From contig JAFLDB010000001.1 of assembly GCA_017302615.1 (NCBI GenBank), forward strand, positions 248,001 to 312,000: a stretch of 64,000 bases of DNA. Direction: 5' to 3'. The translations under genes and the position numbers were made by a program. The stretch is from Sphingomonadales bacterium (GTDB lineage Bacteria > Pseudomonadota > Alphaproteobacteria > Sphingomonadales > Sphingomonadaceae). Of the stretch, positions 8,278 through 18,675 are shown one piece after another (the first letter of the stretch is position 1; each line of letters starts with the position of its first letter). The notes under the pieces were generated by a model, which did no database searches, was not told where the DNA came from, and was given only the letters and a program-made list of their open reading frames with translations.

Positions 8278-9833
8278 CAGGCGTCCTCGGCGGGCAGCTC
8301 AAGCCGCGGGAACACGCCGACCGGTTGGGCGAGTTCGAAGCCGCTGGTCGAGAGTCTCTCAAACCATTCGCTGTCCGAAAGATCGGAAAACCGCCGCTGA
8401 TCTCCGGGAATACCCATCTGGTCCAACAGTTTGTCGGCGGCCTGCGGGGTTACAGGACGGATCGCGATGGCCAGGTCCCGCACCGCCATGAACAAGGTCT
8501 GCAGAACAGCGCGCATCCGCTCCGGATCGGTCTTCTTCAAGGTCCAGGGGGCCTGTTCATCAACATACTGGTTGCAGGCGAAGATGACCCTCATCCAGGC
8601 ATCCAGCCCGTCACTGAACTCCAGCGCGGCAAAGCTGCGAGGCAATTGAACGCTACAAACGTCCTTCACATCATTCAGCAATGCAATGTCCACCTCCGCC
8701 GGAGTGAAGTCTGCAAGTTTCCCGTCAAGATTCTTGAAAATCATCGATAAACTGCGCTGCGCCAGATTTCCGAAACTGTTCGCCAGTTCGGCATTGCAGC
8801 GGGTCACGATCGCTTCCGGGGAGTACGAGCCGTCCTGCCCGAAAGCGACTTCGCGCATGAGAAAATAGCGCAAGGCATCGACACCAAACTGACCAGCCAA
8901 GGCCATCGGATCGGTTACGTTGCCAAGCGATTTCGATTCCTTCTGCCCGCGGTTGAGCAGGAAGCCGTGACCGAAGACCTGGGCAGGCACCGGAAGACCC
9001 GCACTCATCAGGAAGGCCGGCCAGTAGATCGTGTGAAAGCGGACGATGTCCTTGCCGATCAGGTGAAGATCGGCCGGCCAGAACTTGCTGTAATCCCCTG
9101 TTTCATCGGGAAAACCAAGGCCGGTCAGGTAATTGGTAAGAGCATCTACCCACACGTACATCACGTGGTTGTCGCTGCCCGGCACCTTGACGCCCCAATC
9201 GAAGCTGGTTCGCGAAACGGAAAGGTCGCGCAGGCCCGCCTTGACGAAGGCCAGCATTTCATTGCGGCGGCTTTCCGGGCGCAGGAAACCGGGGGTCTCC
9301 AGAAGAGCGATCAGCTTGTCCTGATAGGCCGAGAGGCGGAAGAACCAGCTTTCCTCGACCGTCCATTCAACCGGAGTGCCTTGCGGAGAGAGTTTCTCCC
9401 CCTCTTCTCCGGCGACCAGTTCGCTCTCGTCGTAATAGGCTTCGTCGCGGACCGAATACCAACCTTCGTAGCGATCGAGATAGAGATCGCCGTTGGCTTC
9501 CATCCGCTGCCACAGGGCCTGGCTGGCGGTGTGGTGACGCGGTTCGGTGGTCCGCAGAAACACATCATAAGAGACATTCAGTCCATCGCACATATCAATG
9601 AAATGTTGCGACATTTCAGATGCAAGCTGAGCCGGCGTGATGCCGAGATCACGGGCCTTCTGGGCCATTTTCAGGCCGTGCTCGTCCGTGCCGGTCTGGA
9701 ACCGTACTTCGCGCCCCATCTGGCGCTGGAACCGGGCAATCACGTCAGCGGCAATCGCCTCATAAGCATGGCCGATATGCGGCTTGCCATTGGGATAGGA
9801 AATGGCGGTGGTGATGTAGAACGGTTCGGCCAT
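8277..9833 (-). CDS. metG: Methionyl-tRNA synthetase
   Basis: Charges tRNA-Met with methionine. Class I signature HIGH is present as KPHIGHAYEA, and the KMSKS-type loop is KESKSLGNV. The protein is 518 aa, the short form without the C-terminal dimerisation/tRNA-binding domain. ATG at 9833 (AEPFYITTAISYPNGKPHIG) is chosen; an upstream TTG at 9845 would only add four residues. It lies 29 bases after holB and overlaps tatD by one base. Confidence 0.96.
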   Translation of the reverse strand: MAEPFYITTAISYPNGKPHIGHAYEAIAADVIARFQRQMGREVRFQTGTDEHGLKMAQKARDLGITPAQLASEMSQHFIDMCDGLNVSYDVFLRTTEPRHHTASQALWQRMEANGDLYLDRYEGWYSVRDEAYYDESELVAGEEGEKLSPQGTPVEWTVEESWFFRLSAYQDKLIALLETPGFLRPESRRNEMLAFVKAGLRDLSVSRTSFDWGVKVPGSDNHVMYVWVDALTNYLTGLGFPDETGDYSKFWPADLHLIGKDIVRFHTIYWPAFLMSAGLPVPAQVFGHGFLLNRGQKESKSLGNVTDPMALAGQFGVDALRYFLMREVAFGQDGSYSPEAIVTRCNAELANSFGNLAQRSLSMIFKNLDGKLADFTPAEVDIALLNDVKDVCSVQLPRSFAALEFSDGLDAWMRVIFACNQYVDEQAPWTLKKTDPERMRAVLQTLFMAVRDLAIAIRPVTPQAADKLLDQMGIPGDQRRFSDLSDSEWFERLSTSGFELAQPVGVFPRLELPAEDA

Positions 9834-9862
9834 GGCCGGGGGCAATCTTTCGGTGAAGGGGA

Positions 9863-10852
9863 TCAGGCCACTTCTCTAGGCATGGCGAGCGAGGCCAGCA
9901 AGGCCCCGATTTCCATGATCGCGAGAGCGGGTTCGAAATTGTAGGTCGGGAGCTGTCCTGCCAACCGCACCAGTTCGCCATGAACCGCGATAACCTGCTG
10001 ATTTCGAGCCGTATTGCCCTTGCCGAGTTCGGCAGCGACCACGGCCCTCGCAAGATCGACGGCGGCCTGCTGGCGTTCCCGGTCCGGCCTGGCACCGATC
10101 TCTTCGGCCAGCGCGCCGCGCAGAGTGAACAGGTCGTCGCCCTCGGCGATCAGGCGGAGCATGATCTTGTGCAGTTTGCCGAGGTCCTGCTCGACGAATT
10201 CGAGCGCCGCGCCGGGCGAGCCTTCGGCGGCGGCAATGGCGGCGGCGCGGGCTTCGGCATTGGCCTGGGGAGCGCAATCAGCCAGAATTCGGTCGATTGC
10301 GCCCGTATCCAGCGGGGCGAAGCGCAGGATCCGGCAGCGCGAGCGGATCGTGGGCAGCAGTCGCCCAGGCCGGTGAGTCACCAGCAGAAAAAATGTGCCC
10401 TGAGGCGGTTCCTCAAGAACTTTCAGCAAGGCATTGGCAGCGTTTCGTTCCAGGTGATCCGCCGGATCGATGATCACCGCCCGGTGACTGCCCAGCGTGG
10501 GCCGGGTGTGGAGCCGTTGGATCAGCGTGCGGATCTCCTCGATCGGGATCGCGCGCTTGCGGCGATAGTCGGCGCCATCCTCGCGCTTCTTGGCTTCTTC
10601 CTTGTTTTCAGGAGGATGCTCGGGAATCAGGATGTCGGGATGGAGGTCCGGCGGAGGCTGGGGAATGCCCGGTTCGGCAACCAGTTCGGCGGCGGCGGCA
10701 CGGGCGAAATGCCCTTTGCCAAGGCCCTTGAGCCCGGTCAGCAGCCAGGCATGGTGCATGCGCGGACTGGCCATCGCCGCGCGCCATTCGCGCCAGGCCG
10801 GATCATGGCCGACAAGGGGGACTGAAGGTGTACTCAAGGTGCACTCAACCAT
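9863..10852 (-). CDS. holB: DNA polymerase III subunit delta'
   Basis: Clamp-loader subunit delta' of the replicative polymerase (329 aa). The degenerate P-loop GLKGLGKGHFA, the sensor-type sequence NALLKVLEEPPQGTFFLLVTHRP and the RSRC motif (TIRSRCRILRF) identify it. The start overlaps the tmk stop by 19 bases. The tmk-holB-tatD linkage is a widely conserved gene order. A lysine/glutamate-rich insertion (PPENKEEAKKRED) lies between the P-loop and the IPIEEIR strand. Confidence in the family is high. Confidence 0.94.
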   Translation of the reverse strand: MVECTLSTPSVPLVGHDPAWREWRAAMASPRMHHAWLLTGLKGLGKGHFARAAAAELVAEPGIPQPPPDLHPDILIPEHPPENKEEAKKREDGADYRRKRAIPIEEIRTLIQRLHTRPTLGSHRAVIIDPADHLERNAANALLKVLEEPPQGTFFLLVTHRPGRLLPTIRSRCRILRFAPLDTGAIDRILADCAPQANAEARAAAIAAAEGSPGAALEFVEQDLGKLHKIMLRLIAEGDDLFTLRGALAEEIGARPDRERQQAAVDLARAVVAAELGKGNTARNQQVIAVHGELVRLAGQLPTYNFEPALAIMEIGALLASLAMPREVA

Positions 10853-11469
10853 GCGTCAAGGGCCACCACGATGCGTTCATGCACTTGTTCCGCAGTGCCA
10901 TCACCGTCAATCCGGCGGAACCGGGCCGGCTCGGCATCGGCCATGGCCGAAAAGGCAGCGGCGACCTTGGCGTGATAGCCGGCATCGCGACCACCGATCC
11001 GGTCGGGGGCATCGCCATCACGAACCCGGGTACGGGCAACCGCCACATCGGGAGACACTTCGATCAGCAGGGTCAGGTCGGGCAGCAGGCCCTGGCTGCC
11101 GATCCGGTGCAGATCCAGCACCTCGGCATCGGACAGCCCGCAGCCGCCGCCCTGGTAGGCCCGGCTTGAATCGACGAACCGGTCACAGATCACCCATTGG
11201 CCGGCTGCCACCGCCGGACGGATCAGCCGCTCGACATGGTCCGACCGCGCTGCCGCAAAGAGCAGCGCTTCGGCGCGGGGGTTCCACCCTTCCCCCTCCA
11301 CACCCAACAGCAGCGCGCGGATTGCTTCGGCCCCGGGGGTTCCGCCGGGTTCGCGGGTGACCACGCAGGCGATCCCGCGCGATTCGAGGGCCGCGGCCAG
11401 CATGCGGGTCTGGGTGCTCTTGCCTGCCCCTTCCCCGCCTTCAAGAGCGATGAACATTCCGCGCGTCAT
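10834..11469 (-). CDS. tmk: Thymidylate kinase
   Basis: Phosphorylates dTMP to dTDP. P-loop GGEGAGKSTQ is at the N-terminus, DR-Y motif is CDRFVDSSRAYQGGG, and the lid region follows (ARTRVRDGDAPDRIGG). Length 211 aa matches bacterial enzymes. It overlaps the upstream D,D-carboxypeptidase gene by four bases (11466-11469, ATGA) and holB by 19 bases, so the three are translationally coupled. Confidence 0.96.
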   Translation of the reverse strand: MTRGMFIALEGGEGAGKSTQTRMLAAALESRGIACVVTREPGGTPGAEAIRALLLGVEGEGWNPRAEALLFAAARSDHVERLIRPAVAAGQWVICDRFVDSSRAYQGGGCGLSDAEVLDLHRIGSQGLLPDLTLLIEVSPDVAVARTRVRDGDAPDRIGGRDAGYHAKVAAAFSAMADAEPARFRRIDGDGTAEQVHERIVVALDAWLSAP

Positions 11470-12632
11470 GAGAACGGCCCTAGCAGGCCATTGACCAGCC
11501 TGTCGATTGGTCCGGCTGGGCCGACCGCCTGCGTGGCCACCAACGGCAGGAAGTGCGGTGGCTGGCCCGCGAACCCGACTTCAAGTCTAGCCACCATCTG
11601 CCCCTTGGCCAGCGGCGCGCGAACTGGTCCGTTATAGACGATCCGCGCCGAAATCTTAGGGTGAGAACCAGCGGGCACCGCAATCGTGAATGGCCGCGCC
11701 ACTGCAACCGGGACCGAGCGCGCATTCCCTCCCTGCACCCGGATCGATCCGACGATCCAGTCGGTGCCAAGGAACGGCCGGCTGTCCCACGCGGCATAGC
11801 CCCATTCGGCCATGGCGCGCGCGGCCGCGGCCCGATCGGCTTCGCTGGGCGCCTTGCCGATCACCAGCACCAGGCGCCGCCCGTCGCGCTCCACCGCGCC
11901 GAGGAAGGTATAGCCAGCCTCGCGGGTGTGGCCGGTCTTGATCCCGTCCGCCCCGGCGACAATCCCGGCAATCGGATTGCGGCTGGAGAGCACCTGCCCC
12001 TTCCAGTCCATCCGGTGCTGCCCGAAGTAGCGCCGGTAAAGCCCGGGATGATCGACGATCAGCGCCTGGGCGAGGCGAACCATGTCGCGCGCGGTGACCC
12101 TTGTGCGGCCGCCATCGGGCAAGCCATTGGCGCTCGCAAAGCTGCTGCCGGTCATCCCCAGGGCTCTGGCCCGCGCGTTCATCGCCGCGATCCAGGCCGC
12201 CTCGCTGCCCATCGCCCCTTCGGCGAGGGCAACGGCCGCATCGTTGGCGCTGGCGGTGGCGATCCCGTAGAGCAGGTCGCGCACCGCCACCTGCTCGTTG
12301 GGCTTCAGCCACAGGCTGGTGCCCTTGCCGGACAGGCGCCTGGCCGTCTCCGGGCGAACGGTAATCAGGGCATCCTCGGCCAGCTTGCCTTCGCGGATCA
12401 GGTCGAAGGCCACCAGCAGGGTCATCGCCTTGGTCATCGAGGCGGGGAGAAACGGCTGTTCCGCCTCGCGCGCGAACAGCGTCTGGCCGGCGGAGAGGTC
12501 AACCAACAGCGCGATCGGGGCCTGCGCCTGCGGCAACTCGATCGGCTGCGCAGCGGCATATAAGACCGTGCGCGACGTCGCCGCGCCGGGCAGCAGCGCG
12601 GCAATCAGCAGCAAGGCATGGCGATGGTTCAA
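11466..12632 (-). CDS. D-alanyl-D-alanine carboxypeptidase (PBP5/6 type)
   Basis: Penicillin-binding protein that trims the terminal D-Ala from peptidoglycan stem peptides. An N-terminal signal peptide (ALLLIAALLPGAATS) precedes the transpeptidase-like domain. Active-site motifs are S65-M-T-K68, S128-A-N130 and KTGHT. The C-terminal domain resembles the beta domain of PBP5, and the last residues (DRLVNGLLGPF) could form an amphipathic membrane anchor. Length 388 aa is normal for DacA/DacC-type enzymes. It lies 41 bases after the RlpA-like gene. Confidence 0.94.
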   Translation of the reverse strand: MNHRHALLLIAALLPGAATSRTVLYAAAQPIELPQAQAPIALLVDLSAGQTLFAREAEQPFLPASMTKAMTLLVAFDLIREGKLAEDALITVRPETARRLSGKGTSLWLKPNEQVAVRDLLYGIATASANDAAVALAEGAMGSEAAWIAAMNARARALGMTGSSFASANGLPDGGRTRVTARDMVRLAQALIVDHPGLYRRYFGQHRMDWKGQVLSSRNPIAGIVAGADGIKTGHTREAGYTFLGAVERDGRRLVLVIGKAPSEADRAAAARAMAEWGYAAWDSRPFLGTDWIVGSIRVQGGNARSVPVAVARPFTIAVPAGSHPKISARIVYNGPVRAPLAKGQMVARLEVGFAGQPPHFLPLVATQAVGPAGPIDRLVNGLLGPFS

Positions 12633-12673
12633 TTCCGGTCCCCGCCAGACGCGGCGCGGACAGGAAGATTCCG

Positions 12674-13606
12674 TCAGTCGGCGCGTTGGATTCTGGCGTC
12701 GCTATAGCCTGCCGCGCGGGCCTTCGCCAAGGCGGCCTTGGCCTCCGCCTCGCTGGCGTAAGGGCCCATCCGCACGCGCCAGACGCTGCCGCCCTGCACG
12801 GCCTTGCCGCCGGATCTCTTCGCCGCGGCATCGGCATTGGCTTTGCTGGAGAATGCGCCAACCTGGACGACGAACCCGCCCTTCACCGGCGCTGCCGGCG
12901 CAGGAGCGGCGGCGCCATCCGGCGCCGGGCTGACACGCGGCGCGATCTTCGGCTTGGGTTCGGCCTTGGGCTTTGGCTTGGCTTCCGGCTTCGGAGGCAG
13001 GGCTGCAGCGGGCGTATCCGGCACCGGATCGGTCGCGGCAGGGCGCGTGACCCCTTCCTGCTGGTCGAGTTTGCGCTGCAAAACGTTCAGCAGCGATTTG
13101 GGCGTATCCATCCGGGCCAGCGCAGCCATGCCGCTGCGCAAGGCAGCGCGATCAGGCTCGACCGGATTGACCCGGCGCACCCGGACGGGAACATCGCCAG
13201 CGCCAACCACACCGAGTTGGGCGGCCGCCCCGGGCGACAGTTGCAGCATTTGCTTGCCGGTCATCGGCCCGCGCCGGGTGACGCGGACCAGGATGGTCTT
13301 GCCGCTATCGAGCGCGGTCACCTCGACATAGCTGGGCAGAGGCAGGGTCCGGTGCGCGGCCGTGACGGTGGAACCGCCATCCGGGCCGATCACCGCGCGG
13401 CCAACGGCATCGTAATTCATCCGGTCGGCCGGGGTATAGGTCACCCCGTCCACGGTGAAGCTGGGGCCGAGCACCATCGGATAGTCGGCCTCCGGCCCAT
13501 TGGCTGGAACGGCGGGATTATCCGCCACGCGCATCCCCCCGCCGCCACAGGCGGATAGCAGGACCAGAGCGATAAGCGGCAGGCTGTGTTTAACGGGCAA
13601 TTTCAT
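12674..13606 (-). CDS. RlpA-like/SPOR-domain lipoprotein
   Basis: A 310-aa envelope lipoprotein. The signal peptide ends in the lipobox LLSAC with acylated C20. A double-psi-beta-barrel of the RlpA family follows (TAAHRTLPLPSYVEVT and GKTILVRVTRRGPM). A proline/lysine-rich linker (PEAKPKPKAEPKPK) leads to a C-terminal SPOR domain (GFVVQVGAFSS to the end), which binds denuded glycan at the septum. Compared with catalytic RlpA, the VNDRGP aspartate is replaced (VTRRGP) and the ASWYG motif is absent, so lytic activity is doubtful. ATG at 13606 is preferred to the TTG at 13612. It overlaps the lytic transglycosylase gene by 17 bases. Confidence 0.85.
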   Translation of the reverse strand: MKLPVKHSLPLIALVLLSACGGGGMRVADNPAVPANGPEADYPMVLGPSFTVDGVTYTPADRMNYDAVGRAVIGPDGGSTVTAAHRTLPLPSYVEVTALDSGKTILVRVTRRGPMTGKQMLQLSPGAAAQLGVVGAGDVPVRVRRVNPVEPDRAALRSGMAALARMDTPKSLLNVLQRKLDQQEGVTRPAATDPVPDTPAAALPPKPEAKPKPKAEPKPKIAPRVSPAPDGAAAPAPAAPVKGGFVVQVGAFSSKANADAAAKRSGGKAVQGGSVWRVRMGPYASEAEAKAALAKARAAGYSDARIQRAD

Positions 13607-14657
13607 CTGCAAGTAACCCCACGGACAGTGCGTAGTAGTTCGAGCAGTTGTAATGCAGGATGACGCGATAATTCCCGGTTAACAGGAATGAACCATTCCC
13701 CGCCCCGTCCGGTTCGAACAGCACGGCCATGGTCGAATCCGCAATCGGTGCGCGCGGAACCACGCCCAGCGCGCGCCATTCCGCCACCGTTTTCCAAACC
13801 GAATGACGGACATGGACCCGGGGACAGGAAGGCGCATCGAGCCGGGTGGTCAGCAACTTCCGATCCAGTCCGGCCGGCGCATCGACCCGCACGCCCCAGG
13901 GCTCGCCCTGACGCCAGCCGGCATCCTTGAAATAGTTAGCGATGCTGGCGAAGGTATCGGCCCGGCTGTTCCAGATATCGGCATCGCCATCGCCGTCGCC
14001 ATCGCGCGCGACCCGCAGATAGACCGAGGGCAGGAACTGCGGGTTGCCGAAAGCCCCGGCCCAGCTGCCCAGCATCCGGCTGCGCGGCACGCCGCGGTCG
14101 GCCATTTTCATCAGCGCGATCAGCTCGCCTTCGAACAGTTCGCGCCGCCGCCCTTCATAGGCCAGCGTGGCCAGCGACCGGGCCAGATCGAAATCGCCCA
14201 TGATCCGGCCATAGAAGGTTTCCTTGCCCCAGATCGCGATGATCATCTTGGCCGGAACGCCGTATTGCGCTTCCATCCGTCCGACCAGATCGGCATTGGC
14301 GGCGAGCGCGGTCCGCCCCCGGTTGATCCGCTCCGCCCCGATGTGGCGGGCGTAATAGGGCCAGAAGGCCGGAGGCGATCCCGGAGTCGATCCGGGCTGG
14401 GACCGGTCCAGCGATACGACCCTGGGGTTATAGGTCAGCCCGCCAATGATGCTGTCCACCGCCCGCTGGCTCACCCCCTGCCCGCGCGCCTTCGCCCCGA
14501 CCAACTGGAGATAGGACTGGAACCCGTCGGCGGAATCGGCCGCGGCCGGAACCGGCTGTACCACCGGCACGGCGCTCTGCTGGGCGGTTACCGGAGAGAA
14601 CAGCGCCATGCCCAGCCCGAGCGGGGCGGCAAGACGGAATTTGCGGAGCAGGCTCAT
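13590..14657 (-). CDS. Lytic murein transglycosylase, MltB family
   Basis: Cleaves the MurNAc-GlcNAc bond of peptidoglycan with formation of 1,6-anhydroMurNAc. An N-terminal signal peptide (RLAAPLGLGMALFSPVTA) has no lipobox, so the product is probably soluble and periplasmic. The MltB/SLT70-3 catalytic region has E146 in AIWGKETFYGR, followed by ATLAYEGRRRELFEGELIALM and GSWAGAFGNPQFLPS, family hallmarks. ATG 14657 is chosen since it directly precedes the signal peptide. It is the first gene of the minus-strand run ending at mazG. Confidence 0.92.
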   Translation of the reverse strand: MSLLRKFRLAAPLGLGMALFSPVTAQQSAVPVVQPVPAAADSADGFQSYLQLVGAKARGQGVSQRAVDSIIGGLTYNPRVVSLDRSQPGSTPGSPPAFWPYYARHIGAERINRGRTALAANADLVGRMEAQYGVPAKMIIAIWGKETFYGRIMGDFDLARSLATLAYEGRRRELFEGELIALMKMADRGVPRSRMLGSWAGAFGNPQFLPSVYLRVARDGDGDGDADIWNSRADTFASIANYFKDAGWRQGEPWGVRVDAPAGLDRKLLTTRLDAPSCPRVHVRHSVWKTVAEWRALGVVPRAPIADSTMAVLFEPDGAGNGSFLLTGNYRVILHYNCSNYYALSVGLLADEIAR

Positions 14658-14744
14658 GCCGCCAACCTTGGCACAACCCCGTTGATTCGGGAAATCCATC
14701 GGGCGTGACATTGCCGCGCTTTGCCGCTAGCGGCTTGGGCAAGC

Positions 14745-14834
14745 GGACAGGTGGCCGAGTGGTTTAAGGCAGCGGTCTTGAAAACCGCCGTGGGTGCAAG
14801 CTCACCGTGGGTTCGAATCCCACCCTGTCCGCCA
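14745..14834 (+). tRNA. tRNA-Ser (anticodon TGA)
   Basis: A class II tRNA of 90 bases including an encoded CCA end (14832-14834). The acceptor stem GGACAGG (14745-14751) pairs perfectly with CCTGTCC (14824-14830). The anticodon arm has a 5-bp stem GCGGT/ACCGC around the loop CTTGAAA, giving anticodon TGA, which reads UCN serine codons. The long variable arm typical of serine tRNAs is present, and the T-loop GGTTCGAATCC is canonical. Confidence 0.98.
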
Positions 14835-14854
14835 ACCCATCCCGCCAGTGATTT

Positions 14855-14879
14855 TCTTTCCGTGACTTGGCCGGAAAGA
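14855..14879 (+). terminator. Stem-loop downstream of tRNA-Ser
   Basis: An 8-bp perfect stem (14855-14862 with 14872-14879) and a 9-base loop lie 20 bases after the tRNA. No T-run follows, so it is only a candidate terminator or processing signal. Confidence 0.3.
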
Positions 14880-15082
14880 GCGAACAGCCATGGTAAACCC
14901 GCATATACTATCCACAGGGGTTGAGCCGCTGTTCACCGCCTATCTTGCTGAAACAATGGGACGATTTTCCGCGCCTTGAAGCAGCGTCACCGGCGCAAGG
15001 CCCTTAACCGTCCGGGCCGAACAACCCGATCTTAACGATAGCGGGAAAGAGTTCGGCAAGGCGCCCGGCCTAGGCCAGCGGC

Positions 15083-15427
15083 ATGAACCCGGCCTTCCAG
15101 ACCCCTTTCACCCCCCATTCCGACCAGACCTGCGCCCGGGTGGCACCGCGTGCCGCGCTGGGTTTGACCTGCGAGGTCCGTCAGGGCACGCGGGCCTGGC
15201 AGCGGGTGGTGCTGGAAGACCTCTCCCCCACCGGCTTTCGCATCCTGCGCCTGGCCAATCCCGATCCCTCGAAGCCACTGTGGATCCGCATTCCCGGCAT
15301 CCAGCTGCTGACCGCCAACCTGTGCTGGACGCGCGGCACGGCAACCGGCTGCGAATTCACCGCGCCGCTGCACATTGCCGTGTTCGAACACCTCGTCCGC
15401 CAGGCCGGGGGCGAGCTGCAGCGCTAA
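15083..15427 (+). CDS. Single-domain PilZ protein
   Basis: A 114-residue protein consisting of one PilZ domain, the common cyclic-di-GMP receptor fold. The N-terminal RxxxR motif is RVAPR (about residues 19-23), and the D/NxSxxG motif is DLSPTG (about 47-52). The rest fits the PilZ beta-barrel (LWIRIPGIQLL, CEFTAPL). It stands alone: tRNA-Ser upstream by about 250 noncoding bases, the convergent lpdA four bases downstream. Output partner unknown. Confidence 0.85.
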   Translation: MNPAFQTPFTPHSDQTCARVAPRAALGLTCEVRQGTRAWQRVVLEDLSPTGFRILRLANPDPSKPLWIRIPGIQLLTANLCWTRGTATGCEFTAPLHIAVFEHLVRQAGGELQR

Positions 15428-15431
15428 AGCG

Positions 15432-16844
<1,413 letters not shown>

Positions 16845-16845
16845 C

Positions 16846-18093
16846 TTACGCCACCAGTCCCAGCGGGTTTTCGATCAGGTCCTTGAACGCCTGCATCAGC
16901 TGCGCGCCGTCCGCACCGTCGATCGCGCGGTGATCGAAGCTGCCGGTGGCGCTCATCACCGAGGCGACCGACAGTGCGCCATCGACCACATAGGGCCGCT
17001 GCTCGCCCGCGCCGACCGCCATGATCATCGCCTGGGGCGGGTTGATCACCGCGTCGAACTGCTTGATCCCGAACATGCCGAGGTTGGACAGGCTCGCCGT
17101 GCCGCCCTGGTACTCGTGCGGCATCAGCTTGCCCTCGCGCGCCTTGTCGGCCAGCGCTTTCATCTCGGTGGAGATCTGGGCCACGCCCTTGGCCGCGGCA
17201 TCGGTGATGATCGGCGTAATGAGGCCCGAAGGCGCGGCAACGGCGACCGAGATATCGGCGCGGGAATACTTGCGCAGCTCGTCCCCGGCGAAGGAGACGT
17301 TGCACTTCGGCACCCGGATCAGCGCCTTGGCCAGTGCCTTGATCAAAAGGTCATTGACCGAGAGTTTTACGCCATCAGGTTCAAGTGCCTTGTTAAGTTC
17401 ACCGCGCAGCTTGAGCAGCGCATCGAGCCGGACATCGACCGTCAGGTAGATGTGCGGAATGGTCTGCTTCGCCTCAGTCAGGCGGCGGGCGATGGTCTTG
17501 CGGACGTTGTTGAGCTTTTCCGCTTCGTAGGGAATGCCGAAGTCCGGCACCGGCGCAGCGACGACAGGCGCGGCAGGCGCAGCCGCCGGAGCGGCACCCG
17601 GCTGGGCCGCCTCGACATCGGCCTTGACGATCCGTCCACCCGGGCCGCTGCCCTTGACTGCCTTGAGGTCCACGCCCTTCTGTTCGGCAATCCGCTTGGC
17701 CAGCGGCGAGGCGATCACCCGGTCACCCTTGGCCACCGGTGCCACAACGGGTGCCGGCGCCGGCGCGGCCGCAGCCACTGCCACAGGAGCCGCAGCAGCA
17801 GCGGGCTTGGCCGCGCTTGCCTTGGCAGCCGGCTTGGCGCTGGCGTCTTCGCCCTCACCCGCCAGCACCGCGATTACCGTCCCGACCTTCACCCCTTCGG
17901 TGCCTTCCGGAACCGAGATCGACACGATCGTGCCCTCGTCGACCGCTTCGAATTCCATCGTCGCCTTGTCGGTTTCAATCTCGGCCATGATGTCACCGGA
18001 GGAGACGGTGTCCCCTTCCTTGACCAGCCATTTGGCAAGCGTGCCTTCCTCCATCGTCGGGGAAAGCGCGGGCATCTTGATTTCGATGGGCAT
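16846..18093 (-). CDS. Pyruvate dehydrogenase E2 (dihydrolipoyl acetyltransferase)
   Basis: Core acetyltransferase of the pyruvate dehydrogenase complex. One N-terminal lipoyl domain carries the lipoylated K43 in [10 protein letters not shown]. An Ala/Pro-rich flexible linker (about 86-128) leads to the peripheral-subunit-binding domain ([16 protein letters not shown]) and a second linker. The catalytic domain ends with H388-R-A-I-D392-G, the HxxxDG active site. The single lipoyl domain and the start [20 protein letters not shown] are typical of alphaproteobacterial/mitochondrial-type PDH E2. It is directly followed by lpdA. Confidence 0.95.
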   Translation of the reverse strand: MPIEIKMPALSPTMEEGTLAKWLVKEGDTVSSGDIMAEIETDKATMEFEAVDEGTIVSISVPEGTEGVKVGTVIAVLAGEGEDASAKPAAKASAAKPAAAAAPVAVAAAAPAPAPVVAPVAKGDRVIASPLAKRIAEQKGVDLKAVKGSGPGGRIVKADVEAAQPGAAPAAAPAAPVVAAPVPDFGIPYEAEKLNNVRKTIARRLTEAKQTIPHIYLTVDVRLDALLKLRGELNKALEPDGVKLSVNDLLIKALAKALIRVPKCNVSFAGDELRKYSRADISVAVAAPSGLITPIITDAAAKGVAQISTEMKALADKAREGKLMPHEYQGGTASLSNLGMFGIKQFDAVINPPQAMIMAVGAGEQRPYVVDGALSVASVMSATGSFDHRAIDGADGAQLMQAFKDLIENPLGLVA

Positions 18094-18218
18094 GGTTTGC
18101 CTTCAGGTCCTCGCTGGGGAGTGCGTGTCGCTACGTCTCTGGCCAGAAATTGCCCAGACGGCAAGACGCTTGCGCAGAATACGATTGTATCGGATACCCC
18201 GCGCCGAGGGACAGGACC

Positions 18219-18671
18219 ATGCGCGTTTACCTGGTAATCATGGACGAAACCGACGAGGCCGCCACCGCGCTGCGCTTTGCCGCAGGGCGTGCCGTTCGCA
18301 CCGGTGGGCAGGTCCATTTGCTGGCCCTGGTTCCTCGACAGCAATTCGTCGCATTCGGCGCGATCCAGGCCACCATCGAGGAAGAGGCCCGCGCTCGGGC
18401 CGAGGCGCTGGTCACTTCGGCGGCCGGCAGCCTGATGGGTGAAGGCCTGGCTGCCCCGGCCATTGCCGTGCGGCGGGGCGACGGGGTTGCGGTGATCCGT
18501 GAATACCTGGCCGAACACCCGGAGGTTTCCGCCCTGGTGCTGGGCGCTGCGGCCAGCGGCGGGCCGGGCCCGCTGGTCAGCCACTTTGCGCAGATGTCGG
18601 GCCAGCTGCCCTGCCCGGTCTACATAATTCCCGGCGGCATCAGCGAAGCGGACCTAGCGCGGCTGAGTTAA
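18219..18671 (+). CDS. Universal stress protein family (UspA-like)
   Basis: A 150-aa single Usp domain. It begins RVYLVIMDETDEAATALRFA, the usual first beta strand and helix, and ends with a nucleotide-loop-like segment (VLGAAASGGPGPLVSHF) and LPCPVYIIPGG. The canonical GxxGxxxxxxxxxGS motif is only approximate, so ATP binding is uncertain. ATG 18219 is supported by a GAGGGACAGG ribosome binding site; frames further upstream lack coding character. Divergent from the E2 gene and convergent with rnr; a large stem-loop separates it from rnr. Confidence 0.85.
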   Translation: MRVYLVIMDETDEAATALRFAAGRAVRTGGQVHLLALVPRQQFVAFGAIQATIEEEARARAEALVTSAAGSLMGEGLAAPAIAVRRGDGVAVIREYLAEHPEVSALVLGAAASGGPGPLVSHFAQMSGQLPCPVYIIPGGISEADLARLS

Positions 18672-18675
18672 CCTG

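Noticed and set aside
14745..14834. tRNA-Ser as an integration site of a genomic island
   Set aside because: No repeat of the tRNA 3' end and no integrase nearby; flanking genes are ordinary.
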